In this document: positions 42,448 through 55,538 of the stretch, piece by piece
Position numbering within the stretch: position 1 is the first letter of the stretch
How the letters are laid out: each line of letters begins with the position of its first letter
The notes under the pieces: generated by a model
Databases searched by the model: none
What the model saw: only the letters and a program-made list of their open reading frames with translations
What the model was told of the DNA's origin: nothing
NCBI GenBank assembly: GCA_950295325.1
Contig: OX485803.1
Span: 4,776,001-4,840,000, forward strand
Source: Polytrichum commune
Taxonomy: Eukaryota; Streptophyta; Polytrichopsida; Polytrichales; Polytrichaceae
Direction of reading: 5' to 3'
DNA: 64,000 nucleotides
Made by a program: the position numbers and the translations under genes

Positions 42448-43138
42448 CAGTCTAACCTCGCTAATACGACACCCTCGATATTACAACACATTCTTGCGAG
42501 AGCAAACTTTGTAGTTCAAAACTCCCTCTTGTACACGGCTATGACACTCGATAATGCGACATTTAGAATCTTTGTCTTGTCATATTAACGAGGTAGTTAA
42601 TGCTAAAAATTCCTTTCATCTATGTTCTGTACATCTAAAATATATCCATTTTGTCGCTTTGGGAACTTAATGATAATTAGGGTTGCTACTGTAGAATGGA
42701 CATGGTTTGGGTTAGAGTGGCCTCCCACCTAGTCTGTTGCTAAACTTCATGCATCGTTGTTGTCTGATTCCGTATTAGAGAACTCTTTACATTTTGGTGT
42801 TAATGAGACTATTAGTTTTCAAAAGTTGGTAGGGAATTTAGATAAGACGACTGTTACTAACTTGGGTAGGCAACACCATAGATCTTTCGACTCCTATTTC
42901 AAGAGTTCTTGAGAACATTTGTGTTTGTTTGGAGTTATAAGCTATTATTTCACACCATCTATACTGCTTAAACTCGTTGTACTGTATATACTGGTAAGCT
43001 CATATTACTTATGTTTTCTGTACTCCCTCGATAACGCGACAACTTTATGCCATTTGTCATATTACTGAGCAGACGACACCTCGATAATACGACTTTTTCT
43101 GTGTCTCCCAAACGTGTCATACTAAAGAGGGAGAATAG
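42448..43138. mobile_element. Pogo-like DNA element (691 bp)
   Basis: It begins CAGTCTAACCTCGCTAATAC and ends GTCATACTAAAGAGGGAGAATAG, imperfect inverted ends flanked by TA (42446-42447, 43139-43140). Subterminal words 'cctcgata.tacgac' recur inverted near both ends. The CAGT..ACCTCG..AATACGAC type is characteristic of pogo/Tigger ends. Interior coding is not recognisable. Confidence 0.65.
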
Positions 43139-43139
43139 T

Positions 43140-43330
43140 ATACCATGGCGTTTCAGTCCAACATTGGTACTCATATACATACCACCTGGCGCCATGGGCT
43201 TTGTCAGTTGGAGATGCAGGGAGGAGCAGGGGTGGGCTGGGCTGGGCTAAGGCTGTGTCTGGGCATCAAATGGCTCTCAATGCTGTGTGCTGTGGGGACA
43301 AATTTAAGTACAACCAGGGCAGACACATGT
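43140..43330 (+). repeat. GGGAACA dispersed repeat, copy 4
   Basis: A diverged copy following the pogo-like element: 'taccatggcg', 'accacctggcgccatggg' and 'gtgctgtggggacaaattta' parallel the other copies. Confidence 0.5.
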
Positions 43331-43458
43331 AAGGAAGTAGGTGATGTAGAGGAGAGGAGGCCAAAACCCCTTCTGACAGTCTGCCCAAGGTTTTGTTTCA
43401 AGCTAGTGTACCCACCTGCTGCAGGGCACTGAACGAGGAGGACCCGGCTGCTAGCCAG

Positions 43459-44220
43459 TTGCAGATGAACTGGTTGGGTTTGAGAAATCACCACCGGTGG
43501 AAGTCCATCTAGACTTCAGGAAGATTACCCATCATTTTAGAGGTACCGCAGGAACATACCTCGAGAACATTTGATCAAGAACAACCGAAAGATATTAACT
43601 TCTAACCAGTTGGGCTTGGGAAATCACTACACTGAACATGATGTTTAGTGTCGTATGGTACATAGTTGCAGATGAACTGGTTGGGTTTGAGAAATTACCA
43701 CCGGTGGAAGTTCATCTAGACTTCAGGAAGATTACCCATCATTTTAGAGGTACCGCAGGAATATACCTCGAGAACATTTGTCAAGAACAACCGAAAGATG
43801 TTACCTTGGAACCAGTTGGGCTTGGGAGATCACTACACTGAACATGATATTTAGTGTCGTATGGTACATAGTTGCAGATGAACTGGTTGGGTTTGAGAAA
43901 TCACCACCGGTGAAAGTTCATCTAGACTTCAAGAAGATTACCCATCGTTTTAGAGGTATTGCAGGAATATACCTCAAGGACATTTGATCAAGAACAACCG
44001 AAAGATGTCAACTTGTAACCAGTTGGGCTGGCTTGGGAAACACTACACTGAACATGATATTTAGTGTCGTATGGTACATAGTTGCAGATGAACTGGTTGG
44101 GTTTGAGAAATCACCACCGGTGGAAGTTTATCTAGACTTCAGGAAGATTACCCATCATTTTAGAGGTATTGCAGGAACATACCTCAAAAGCATTTGATCA
44201 AGAACAACCGAAAGATGTCG
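43459..44220 (+). repeat. ACCGGTT repeat amplified in four tandem copies
   Basis: Units start at 43459, 43676, 43872 and 44092 with TTGCAGATGAACTGGTTGGG; spacing is 217, 196 and 220 bp. Each contains 'accaccggtg', 'acttcaggaagattaccca' and 'acaaccgaaagatgt'. The units are far more alike than the scattered copies of this family, so the amplification is recent. Confidence 0.9.
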
Positions 44221-44229
44221 GAGTAGGCT

Positions 44230-46090
44230 AAATCCCTTGTAGTAATGCACAACGGCTCCCGTGGTGGTGCCTGGCCCATTTTCCCCCCAGGGTAACAAAT
44301 ACGGTCGTAACTCGCTGACGTCCATGACATTGTACAGTGTCCTGAACCCGAGTCGCCATAACACTGCAATGCTGGAACAACACTGTGTGTGGGCATGGTT
44401 GGGCAAGGCCGCTTGACTACAAATCCCAGATTGAGTGCACTTCACCTTCGAGGTCTAAAATCCAATATATATGTGCACTTCCAATTAATAAATAAGCAAT
44501 TGATTGGGATTTCATTCTGGAAGTGAAACCATCAATGAAGCACGTAATTAACTTGGAGGTCAAAAACATTACAAAATCCTCGTTCACATTGAGGTTATAA
44601 TTTTTGTGACTTACCATTTGAAATTGTCTTTGTCATTCTAAAATAAAACTTAAATTAGTAAGCTGATTTGATATGTATATTTTAGGTAATGCCGTCTACT
44701 TTCACAAGTATTCATAGGCAATTAATTGTAAAATGTACTTGCTGGAATTAATTAATAATTTATGTTATTCATGCAAGAAAATGATACTCTCGGTAAAAAA
44801 TGTTAGAGCAACACGTAACTTCAAATGGTGCTCCACACTAATTAGACAAAAATAGGGTAGTTACAGATGAACCGGCTGAGTTCCAGAAAATAATCAGTGA
44901 GGTTCAAGACTTCAGGAACATTACTGATCAGTTTAGAGGAATCTATAGAATACACCCCAAAATAGCAAAGAAAAACCGAAAGATATCAACTCGTAACCGG
45001 TTTCACTTGGAAATACTAAATGAGGATCTTGACTGATTATGCTCAAAAACCTCCCCCGACACTGCTGCAGATGGTCTACCTTATTTCAACCATGTCAGAG
45101 TCCATCATGATAATCCTTGCAACACAGAATGCAGCTCAAAGCTATTGGTGCAACAGCTAGCAGGCTCTCCAGAACAGACCTGGAAGGGAAGGTCTTTATC
45201 ATACTATTGGGTACTTAACGTCCTAAAGACCGAGGCAGGCGTTCTTGTCCAGGTAGTCACAGACCAATACCAGTGTATTCGTTTACGTCATTATTTTTCT
45301 AGTTGTGGACACGTGGATGGCTGTAAAAATTTGTGCAAGCAATCTTTACATCAAAAAGATGTCATCTATACATCCAAATTTATCACAAGAGGTGCTGGAT
45401 TACTTCGACAAGTTGTTGAATTGGACTACCTTGTTTTGTTCACTTCGGTCTTTAGGTGTTAAGGTGAGCGGGCCTTACATCGACACGTTCCTCTCTGCAC
45501 CGACTTCGTGTAGGGTACAAAATGACATGATTGGTGCGAGTTGATTAGCAAATCCAAATCATGTCCGTGGCCAATTTCAATTATCATGTTCAATGAATGT
45601 CGAAGTGAAGGTTTCTCCGAGTTATTAAAACGATTAGCTTGACTGTTGCGTCTAGAACGGTTGATACATTTGTGAACATGTAGTCCAATCTATTTCCAAC
45701 ATTGGCCTTTTCGGTGTTTGTTCTTAGATCCACACCCACCCATTCACCACTTAAATATAGGTGTCTATTTAGGACGAGGCACCAAATTAGGCACATCGAT
45801 CTGTATCCCTTAGAGCAACTCCTATGGTTGGCGATGGAGAATTATTCCAAAATCTCAATACAGTAAAATAGTGTGCGCATCACGTTCACATAATTAGCCT
45901 ATGCATCACTCTACCTGATCGAATGAATAGAACGCTCTCGTTAAGCCTTTTTTACACGATCCATCCAAAGTTCAACACCATATTTCTACTTAGACTTGTT
46001 GTAATTGCACATTCAGCATGAACCTTATTTCTTCAGAGAGGCTTGAAGAAGCATTGTAGGACGAGAGTGGATTGCATCCAATGAACAACG
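44230..46090. other. No gene seen; one dispersed repeat copy
   Basis: 44220-44450 is a GC-richer tract with an open minus-strand frame that I do not recognise. 44855-45065 is an ACCGGTT repeat copy. 45715-45800 resembles 5170-5250. No coding sequence is supported. Confidence 0.5.
44855..45065 (+). repeat. ACCGGTT dispersed repeat, copy 5
   Basis: 'gttacagatgaaccggctga', 'tcaagacttcaggaac', 'gaggaatctatagaataca', 'aaaccgaaagatatcaac' in family order. Confidence 0.7.
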
Positions 46091-46094
46091 AAAA

Positions 46095-46310
46095 CTAACT
46101 GCTGCTTACAGATGGATCAATTGAGATCGAGAAACAACCGGTTTGAAGCTCTAGACCTCAGGAAAAAACTACCGATCGTTTAGAGGAATCTATGGAATAT
46201 ACCCCACGTTGCAAAAACTGAAAGATCACAACATGCAATGCAACTGGTTGGGGCTCGGAACATACTCGGATTTCCACCGATCGACCGACCATGTTCAAAA
46301 TCTCCTCAGA
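46095..46310 (+). repeat. ACCGGTT dispersed repeat, copy 6
   Basis: 'cttacagatggatcaattga', 'ctagacctcagg', 'gaggaatctatggaatatac' and 'aactggttgggg' in family order. Confidence 0.65.
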
Positions 46311-47102
46311 CAGACACTGATCTCCAGAATGAACTCACGGTAATTGCCGATCGATCCTAAAATCTCCTTGAACGCTTGCATAATAAGAAACTCTCTCTCA
46401 CCTGGACGTCATTAATTGCACTCCGATACCCTAGGAAATTAACCACCTCTTTATTCCCACCTTTATGTACTTCTTGTCCCAATAAATAAGTCCTTCGGCT
46501 TCCCCGAAGTCCACAACCACTTTCATTGCAATATGGGTGTGAGAGGAATATATATATAAGAGCTCGAGCTTGTCGAGGTAATTAATGAATACGCATACGG
46601 AAACATTCAACACCAGAGAACATGGTATACATCAGCTACCTTACCTGCAGACAGCTGCAAGTTGCACTCTCATCATACAGTATTTGGAGGCTCCATCAGG
46701 AACGCTGTCCTTTGAGTGAGAGAGAGAGAGTTGCATTTTGAAGTTATCACTATATTCGGTAATTGGAGATTTTTTCATGATTTCGAGACCACTTAAGGAC
46801 ATGGTTTTCAAATAAAGAACAAGGAAAACTATATCTATCTATCTATATATCAATGTGACTCAATAAATCGATTTGCATGGGCGGTGCTAATCAATTTGGC
46901 ACAAATATGTGTCATCATAATGAGAAATTGAATCAAATATTAAATCTATTTGCATTTAATTTGAGACTTTCCAAAGTCTTCGATTAATGAATATAGTGAT
47001 AGTTGTGAAAGGACGATCGTGTATAACTTTTGCCAAATAGCGTAGACATGCCGAATTCGGTTACTTTTTTAAAAACCGGATCGACCGCCATTGTACTATT
47101 TA

Positions 47103-47415
47103 AGGTAGAGGGGCCCTTTCCCGCTCGGGTCCTTAAACCGCTCACTAGACCTATCCAAACAAGAGGTACATTATAGCTTCCAACCTCAAATTTCTATGTA
47201 ATCATGGTGTACATTTTTGGGGTGAGTGGTTTTGGGTACCCCTATGAGTTCTCCTTCCAAAATTCATAACTAATTCAATATTAATCCAAAATTAATTATT
47301 CCAATTGGTCCAATTTCCAATGTACTTTGCACATCTTCCAAGATTGATTCCCCCTTAATAACTCCCCAATGAACATGCCAATATGAAATTCGAGCGGGAA
47401 AGGGCCCCTCTACCT
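47103..47415. mobile_element. TA-duplicating MITE, AGGTAG family, copy 1 (313 bp)
   Basis: Perfect 25-bp inverted ends beginning AGGTAGAGGGGCCCTTTCCC, flanked by TA at 47101-47102 and 47416-47417. This fits a Tc1/mariner (Stowaway-like) MITE. A relative lies at 59040-59445. Confidence 0.85.
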
Positions 47416-48349
47416 TAGTGGTACGTGAGTGATTGAGGTAGAAAAATGGAAACGGTGAAACTAAGATGATTTGGCCGAAAAGAGTGGCTTGCAATTCGTG
47501 CAATATTTTTCAGAGATGGAGTAGAGGAAATGATGAGGAAGTTGCAAGTTGTTTCGTAATTTTATTCCAAGCAAAGTTTTGTATTTTTCCAAAGAGGTAA
47601 GTAAGTCGGTCCTCCTACTTGTACAGTAGAGTCTCCCTGATTTGAGCATCAGAATATCGTACTATGCATGCGAGTGCACACAAAACGGTAAACTCAATGG
47701 CCACCAAAAGTGATCCAAAGTGGTGTGAAACAAGACCTATCCGGGCAATCATTGCATTTGGCCTATCACTGTATCCTTTTCGGGCCACCACTTTTACAAT
47801 TAGTCATTTTGGGTCCACACAAGAATCATTCAACTCCTAGTCTAGTGCACCGGTAGAGGTCATTCACCATTTTGCATTCTTTTTTTCACTTAAGGTATGG
47901 CTCCAAGAACCAAAAAAAAAAGTGTTTAAAATAGATTGGACTGTGTGTTCAAAATATAATTATCGTTCTAGGTTTAGTAGTGAACATATTTGGGACGGCC
48001 TATATGGCCACTTAATGAGCATGAAAATCTTCACTTTGATGATGAATAAGATGTTCATATGAACTCCAAAGATTATGAGGAAAGTGGCTACATCCTCAAT
48101 TTGGACTTGCTTGCTTTCTTGCCATAATCACAAATCCAAAAAAGATTAACTAATGTAGAATGCTTCCTCCATCGGTATTTGATCAATAAATATTCTTGAA
48201 ATTTTGCCACATGGCAATTCTACATTGCTTGAGACCAGACACATCACACACATAAATTTATATTTGACGTCGAAAAAGATGAACTAGGAAGCACCTTACA
48301 ATATGTTATATCTACACAACAAAAGATTATCACAACCCAAGATCGTGCA

Positions 48350-48362
48350 CCCCCCCCCCCCC
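48350..48362. repeat. Poly-C run (C13)
   Basis: A C homopolymer. Similar runs occur at 4867-4879, 58878-58894 and 59763-59779 (with one A). Confidence 0.95.
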
Positions 48363-48544
48363 ACTAATCTTGGCTAGAATTCCTAGAAAAGAAGTAAATG
48401 AACGCTCGTAAAGCATGCTAGAACCAACATCCCACCCAAACCCAACACTCCAAAATCTTGCACTATAAGTACACATTATAAAATGTTGAGAACGTCCACC
48501 ACCTTATCACTAGGTTTCGGTGTTGGTTTTCAGTCATCTAATAA

Positions 48545-48900
48545 GGGTCATTTCGCATGTGAATCAAGGGCGATAACCATATAATTGTGAGGGCCCTTGC
48601 TTCTTATTCAAAGGCCATCCATTGACATGGTCTACTGGAATAGCATCAGGCCTACCTCTTGGAAATGGGCTTGATGCAAATTCCAATAGACCAAGATACA
48701 ATTTATTTTTTATTTTTTATTTTTAGTATTCCATGTAGGTAGGAATCCATGTAGTCTTTTCGTCCAAGATAATTTCTTTGGGCCCTTAGGCCTTCACCTT
48801 CTAGTGTGAAGTGAAGTTGGACGGTCTCGGCCTTTTCAACTAATGAGAGATCTTAGAATGCAATGTTCACGGGCCTTCAATCTCATGCGTGATGTGGCCC
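48545..48900. mobile_element. PIF/Harbinger-like MITE, copy 2 (356 bp)
   Basis: The left end is GGGTCATTTCGCATGTGA and the right end is CATGCGTGATGTGGCCC. A perfect TAA target duplication sits at 48542-48544 and 48901-48903. The interior shares 'aggaatccatgtag.ctttt.' and 'ctagtgtgaagtgaa' words with the other copies. Confidence 0.85.
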
Positions 48901-49299
48901 TAACACAACTTTAAATCTTAGCTTGTCTTGGATAAGTTTTGATGTGCATGTTGCAAAATACATAGAACCATGGATTTCTCCATTGAGCAATGTGACTAAA
49001 CCCTTGAAGGTCCATAGGCCCATTATGGGCCATAAGGTGTCACACGAAGTATTCAAAGGCTGCATAGTGTTGTTCTAAGTTGATGACGTCAAAAATAATC
49101 TTGCTTAAAATTGATGAATTGATCAAATTTAGACGACCAACAATGTAAGAAAAGAAAAGAAAAGAAAAGGGCTTGTACAAACCCTCACGTAGGCCTTGCA
49201 ATGGTAGCTTGAAACCTAGATTAACCCCTAAACTACATACCATGATAGTTAGGATCATTCCCATGTGTTTCCACTATAGGTATATGTAGTATTCTAACC

Positions 49300-51170
49300 T
49301 AAGGCACTTGGGCCTTATGTGGTCACACTTCTTAATCAGAAGTCTATATTTGAGTGGTGTATGACAAAGCTTGTTATTGGATATGAACACCAGAGTGGCA
49401 TGTATTAGAATGAGATGGGACCATGTCTCAAAGTGTGGATACATATCTATGTGAATAAAGATAAAAACTAATTGAAGATAAAAAGAAGAAAATAAAAGTA
49501 ACCTTCAAAGCTCTTGACCTCTTATGGCTACTTTTGCATTGCAATTTGGATTCGGAAACTTTAGACATCGATCTTCATGAATTGCCACATGAATTGCTAA
49601 CCAAATGCGACAAAGTCTGGTGCAATCCAATGGGCCAAATTGACTGTGGAGTTGTGAGTGCCCACAAGAAGGGCCAAATGCCTTTAAACGTCCGACCTAC
49701 TTCAGCATGCAATTCGGGCAGCACCTTCCTTCCTTTTTGTTTCATTCGGTCTCCTTTTTTTTTATCTTTCTTGAAAAATTCGTGAAAGGGGATGTGTGTG
49801 TGACAACGTTGACTTCAAGGTGAGAATCATAACTTTTGAGGGACAATGCTTTCCCAAGTGGTATGATAACCCCCACTACCTACTTTTTTTCTTCTTCTTT
49901 TTCTATACTTTTCTATATATATTTCAACTTTATAACTTCTACTTTTTCTTGTTTTTTGTCTTTTCAAATAAAATGTTTTCCTTTGGGTCTCCATTGGAAT
50001 GGAATTGAATTGATTCTTAAAGTTTGTGAAGTCAAAGGCTAATGGGACTGAAAGTACATCATGATGGTTTCAAACTGGCTAATTCCCTAGAGTGGTGGAG
50101 TGTGGAGTGTGGAGTGTTCATGAGATAGAGGGTGGAGGTAATCTATTTCCTTCCCTGAGAGATGGAAAGAGTTCCATTCTTTTAGCAAGAAAAGACTCCT
50201 TGATATAATCATATGTGATTTTTGATGTTGGGTTGTCATGAGTTTCCCAATGAGATACATCCCATGATGGCTTCCACATGGTTGTCGATTTGTGCTACAT
50301 GTGGCAGAGTTACAAGCATACCTCTTATTAATCCAACATAAAAAAGACTTGTACCCTATAGGTTTAGTTGCCAATTCATCTCATATGATGTCCAATATGC
50401 TAATCCAAGGTCTATGAAACTAATTCCGGTGTCAAATCAACTCAAAAAGCAACCTCTAGACTACAAATTATTTTAGGGGTCCATTCATGATTGGGGTACT
50501 GCTTTTGGGACAAAGGAACCAAGGACTATGTGCTTTGGATCTCGACATTTTATTATGATTTATTATTATTCAATTAATAAATTTTAAATAAATTAGTAGA
50601 TAGGTCATGGGACTTATCAAAAATATATATTATTTACTATTAAATAATAACCAATAATAGATAAATCCTTTATGAAATGAGTAGATAGGTCATAGGACTT
50701 GTTTGGGCCACATCAATAGCAATTTCATTATTGAAGTGTACATCGGAGGTGAATTATTTCCTATTCTCCATCCTAGTACCTTGGTGTAAGTGTCATGTGT
50801 CCATACATATATTGTATTATGTCCAATTTTATTTCTAAACATCCATTTTTCATGTAGCCATGTTATTGTGTAATTTGGCCCATGTTTGGTGTCATACGTA
50901 AAGCTATACAATCGGTATGCAATACATCTTTAGTTCTATCGGTACATAATTGAATGATAAGTGTGAGGAAGAAAATTGGGATCATTTCAATTTGTTTTTG
51001 TTGTCCTTTTCATTCCTTAATCCTAAGGTCAACAGTTATGACAACAATCATAGATAATAATCAAGGAATCAAAATGATATATTAGATAACCCTAATCCTT
51101 GTAAATTAACTTTGTCGTTATATGGATTATAGAATATTAAATGTAGGTATGATCCAAAATATGCTCCACA
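49300..51170. other. No gene; repeat debris
   Basis: AT-rich sequence. 50035-50110 ('ctaatgggactgaaagtaca') matches 63215-63300, a minus-strand LINE-like end. No open frame is convincing. Confidence 0.5.
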
Positions 51171-51178
51171 ATACACAT

Positions 51179-51706
51179 CTAATGCCCCCTTCCCACTTGA
51201 CTTTAGCTAAGACTAAAAGTTGGTTCTAACAACCCGGCCTTCACACCATCGACATTATCCAGTGCCAATCTTGGTTGGCAAATGATGTGGCATGGCTTAA
51301 AAGTGGAGGTTTTAAGCCTCAAGCACTGACCCTCCCATCGGTACCTAGACATGAGGCAAGAATACAAGACTTTAAAAAGTGTTGCCTCTCACCCTTGTGA
51401 ATGGTTGCTTTTTAGTTTTAGCTATGAGGGCACGAGGAGCTCCATCAACAAAAACCGATGGTAAGATAGATGAGTAGTAAGGCATTGGGGGATGGGACAA
51501 AAACTATCCAACATTCATTGCTTGGTAAATAAAACCATGAACATGTGTGAAAGCTACTTAACTAAAACCTACTTGAAATCTCTGGAGCAAGTTCTTGTAG
51601 GTGCATTGGGATAGCCGGATGCCTCTACTATAACCGAGGGAGCTTTACCCAGTTTTTAGGAAATACTTTGGTTCTTAGCTAAAGTAAGGTGGGAAGGGGG
51701 CATAAG
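51179..51706 (-). mobile_element. CTAATGCCCCC-type MITE, copy 2, inverted (528 bp)
   Basis: Same inverted ends and interior as 41350-41881 but in the opposite orientation, with dozens of differences. Confidence 0.85.
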
Positions 51707-52028
51707 CACACCAATTATGTAAAGTTATATTCTTTAGTCCATCTTCCGTTTGACACTAACATTCTTGGCACCCCAATTGTGAATGGCCCCTTAGGACTTT
51801 TATGTTGGATGAATGAGAAGTAGGCTTGTAAATGATCATCCCCTCTCTCCAAGCTTCCTTCCCTCCTTTTGCAATTTACTTCATCCTCTTGCTTTATATG
51901 CACAAAGAGCATGCAAGTCCGAACTTCAAAAACGATGGCATGTAAGAGAGTGTCAAGTACACTACATACATGGGCCTTCTCAAAACCCTACTTTTTCATG
52001 CATTTGTATATCCAATTTGTTGAAGCTA

Positions 52029-52423
52029 CATTGATTATCCCAATTAGTGAGGGAGGGCTAATGATGCATGTGGAAAATTAGTGAAGGTGATACTAACTTT
52101 CTTCACACTATGAAATTAGTGCCACCAAAAGATCTAGGGAGCACTCTTCATCTTGGTACTATCCATTGAAAATATTATTTAAATTACCACTATTCACTAA
52201 ATGGCGCTATTCATTGACAAACATGTGTTTGATTTTTTTTTAATCACTCTACAACCACCTTGGGAAAAGCATTGATTTTCTTGAAATGTATGGTAAATGA
52301 GCATATATTCAAGAAGTTAGTATCACTCGATAAAATTTTTAGCCCTCACTAATTTTTAGACTTGGCAAAAGTAATGTGTGTTTTGGGAATCAGTACATCA
52401 TGCACTAATTGGGATAATCAATG
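52029..52423. mobile_element. CATTGATTATCC-type MITE, copy 1 (395 bp)
   Basis: Left end CATTGATTATCCCAATTAGT; right end its exact inverse up to ATTGGGATAATCAATG. The left flank is TA and the right flank is CA. The subterminal 'gtgatactaac' is also inverted inside ('gttagtatcac'), so the element can fold. A poly-A run follows at 52432-52450. Confidence 0.8.
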
Positions 52424-52459
52424 CAGTCTATGAAAAAAAAAAAAAAAAAAATGGACCTT

Positions 52460-54940
52460 TGAGGTCCCCCGACCACATTGATGTCTCATATTATCTTGGA
52501 ATTAACGCAAGTTGGCAAGAGGGAATTATTTGCATACAAGCGTAGTAGTTCTTATTTATCCAATCAAAACACCCTAAAATGATACATCATAATATTATTC
52601 AGTTACATGGATGTGTTTCATTCTATTTTTAACATCTAACATGGGCCTCCACTATCTTACCTTCATGGGAAGAAACTTAGAAACTAAGAAGAAACCGATG
52701 CTAGTATGATATTGAATAGTGTCGGTATTTTCATTGATAGTGTTGCTATGAATAATGTATTTAGTGAATATTACGGGGATAAACAATGTTTCTAGTGAAT
52801 GGTATTGGGACGATCAATGATGCCCGTGAATAGTGCCGGGAGTATAACTCCACCAAAATATCCAAGTGTCAGCATGAATATACAAATAATGAACAGATAT
52901 TCTTACTTCTTTAGGGGCCCACAAAAGATAATTGGCATTTTCCAAGGTCATGGAACCGACCCACATGAGTGAATAATGTTATGGTACGTCGGAGATTGCT
53001 TACTTTTAAACAATTCAATACAAAAATAAGCTTTAAATACCTTGTCTTAGTCTAGTGAACAACACTCAAAGTGAGTTAACCAAAAACTTATGGAGGATAG
53101 AGTCTTAACATTAATGGATGAGAAATACACGCCTATGCAACAATTTCCTCTTGCATGAGCATAAGTTCTTTGGCAAAGTATGTATCAAGTATGTGGGTGT
53201 TATTCAGTTAGTTCTTGTTGTTGTCCACCTTCTATTGATCATATAACGTCTTCAAATTTGCATCAGTAAATCTATGATATCAATAGAATATAGAATATCA
53301 AATATCAAAGGGATTCAAATTGAAAATCATACCTCCCTTGAGTTAGTGTGGTTATTGGAAGTGCAATAGTGTTCATTGTCAAGGGCTTGTTTACACGCAA
53401 GCCAATAGGCCATGGCTCTTGAAAATCCTTGAATTTTTCATAGGCTCATCAAGTGGCACAGACCCCCGCTTTAGGTTTACTTGAGGATAATTGTGGACTA
53501 CAACCCATAACATTTTTAATGGATGTAAAATCTACATGGAATCACAGATGGTCAAGTATGGAGAACGTTGGCCATGATTTTGTTGGAGGATTTTCCCAGA
53601 CAACTCTTGGAAGGTAGGTGTGGTGTTAATTTAATTTAAAATTTTCCAACTCAAACATGACTTAGGTGAAAACATGACCTCAATTGAACTAGAAGATTTT
53701 GATTGAGGAGGTCTAAATGGGCTATTGTCTTAAGATATCATGAAGTAGCGATTGAAAGGACCATAGTCTGATATAAAGAGATGTGCTCATTGAGGAATAT
53801 ATATATATAGGCTAGCTATTCTGAAGTATCTTTCAGAGATGAGCATGTATTGTTTGGACAATGCATGAACTTCTGATACTAATCCTCGCTCTGTAAAGTA
53901 TGATTTCCAAGAAGAAATCAAACTCTCTGTCTCTAATACTAGATACATGAACTAGATACACAATCTGCATCAAGATCATTGATGCAGATTGTGAGTGATA
54001 GCAAGGTGTTTGTAACATCTCAATGAGTAACTTGAATTGAAGCTCAGCATTGTATCAACGTGTGACCTCGAGGTCTGACTGTAGTCCTTGTACCTATGAA
54101 ACAATCTACGAGGGCTCCATAGTTGCAACACCATCGATCGATGATACTTGTAGTAACTGAATGAATTTGCGGCCAGAGTGCTTGTGTTGGCTGTACGTAT
54201 CATCTTCTCATCCTTCAGTATTGTCTGAGAGAGTGTTTCCGATCAATCACTAGCTCGGTGTTTCCTGCTGAATGATGAGTTAAACGTGTGTCTTACTCTG
54301 GGCATCTACATACATACTGCGCCTCATAAAGACGGACTTTATATCCAAGTCTTGGCCTGTGGATGAGTCAATCATTGACCTTCACACTTTACTACTCCCT
54401 TTGATGGGAAATTACAACTCTGGCTATATATACATGTACTCTCCCTGAATGCAAATTGATTGAGAGATTATTGGATACCTATATAGCCAGACAATGGTCT
54501 GTAGCGAGAGGTGATGCGTTGGGTGAGTGATTGGTTTGATCTTGCAATTGAAACCAGGCTGGTTGTGAATCGGCGTTGTGAGTCCGTTGTATAAGAGAAA
54601 TGATCAGTTCCCCAGTCAGCTGGCTCAGGCTATATATTGTCACTGTGGAATGTTATAAATGCTGAGTCAGTGAACAAACACTGTAAGTTAATTAATCTGG
54701 AAGAGGATGCATGCATGGGAGTGAAACCAAAAGTCTCCATTCTAAAAAAGATTTGTTTGAATGGTCGTTACTGAATGATTGATTCACTTGTGTTGAAGAG
54801 GGGGGGAACACCTGTGTCCTCACTGACAGAAGACCTTCGAGTAGTAAGGCATACCTTAATGCCCAAACTTCTCCTGACCCCATGCCACCATGCACTGGTA
54901 CTTTCATGCTCAGTAGTGTAGAAATAATAAGCTTCAAATC
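52460..54940. other. No gene or identified element
   Basis: AT-rich, with no supported frame and no clear terminal repeats. A TATA run lies at 53799-53811. The stretch remains unexplained. Confidence 0.4.
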
Positions 54941-54943
54941 TCA

Positions 54944-55538
54944 GGGCCGCTTTCACACTTTGGCCGAGGGTCGAGAGGCCGTCGATCTCCGCCAATCGGA
55001 TTGCAAGGAACCATGAATTCGGCCTCTCGACCCTTTCACACAAGAGGCCAAAGTCCACAGGCCACCATCGCTCTCCAAAATGCCTGCATGGCAATACTTT
55101 TTGACTAAGGCGACGGACTCTTGAAGGAAGTTTTGGTTAGACAGGAATGGAAACCTAAACTATGGTCGGGAGGCTGTCGATTTTTTCTTCATAAAAAAAG
55201 ATCAAAAACTGAAAAGATCTTGACCGTTAGATTGGAGGGGTTGTTTTGGGAAGGGAATAAAGTGGGAGGCTCCTTCTTCCTTTGGACTTTGGGCTTGGCC
55301 TTTGAAAACCTCACATTATGGCCGTTCAAGTTGAGAGGTTGTGAGAGTTCATGACCAAAGGTTTGGGCTTTGAACTTTGGCCTTTGGAGGCTTCACATTA
55401 TGCTTGGCCGAACACTCCAATTCCTAAATTTTTATTGGCTATTTTCAGCCCATTTCTTTGGACTTTCAACATAGATCAACCATTCAATCCCATAGTCAAT
55501 GGCCTCTTGACTTGGACAGCCATAGTGTGAAACGGCCC
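54944..55538. mobile_element. PIF/Harbinger-like MITE, copy 3 (595 bp)
   Basis: Left GGGCCGCTTTCACACTTTGGCC, right inverse GGGCCGTTTCACACTATGGC. Flanks are TCA and TTA, one mismatch in a 3-bp duplication. Interior 'ggcctctcgacc' words occur in both orientations. Confidence 0.75.

Noticed and set aside
44155-44445. 96-codon minus-strand frame in a GC-richer tract
   Set aside because: Looks protein-like in places but extends into the ACCGGTT repeat and matches nothing I recognise.
45145-45544. Overlapping plus-strand frames of 105 and 79 codons
   Set aside because: No recognisable domain, codon pattern or splice context.
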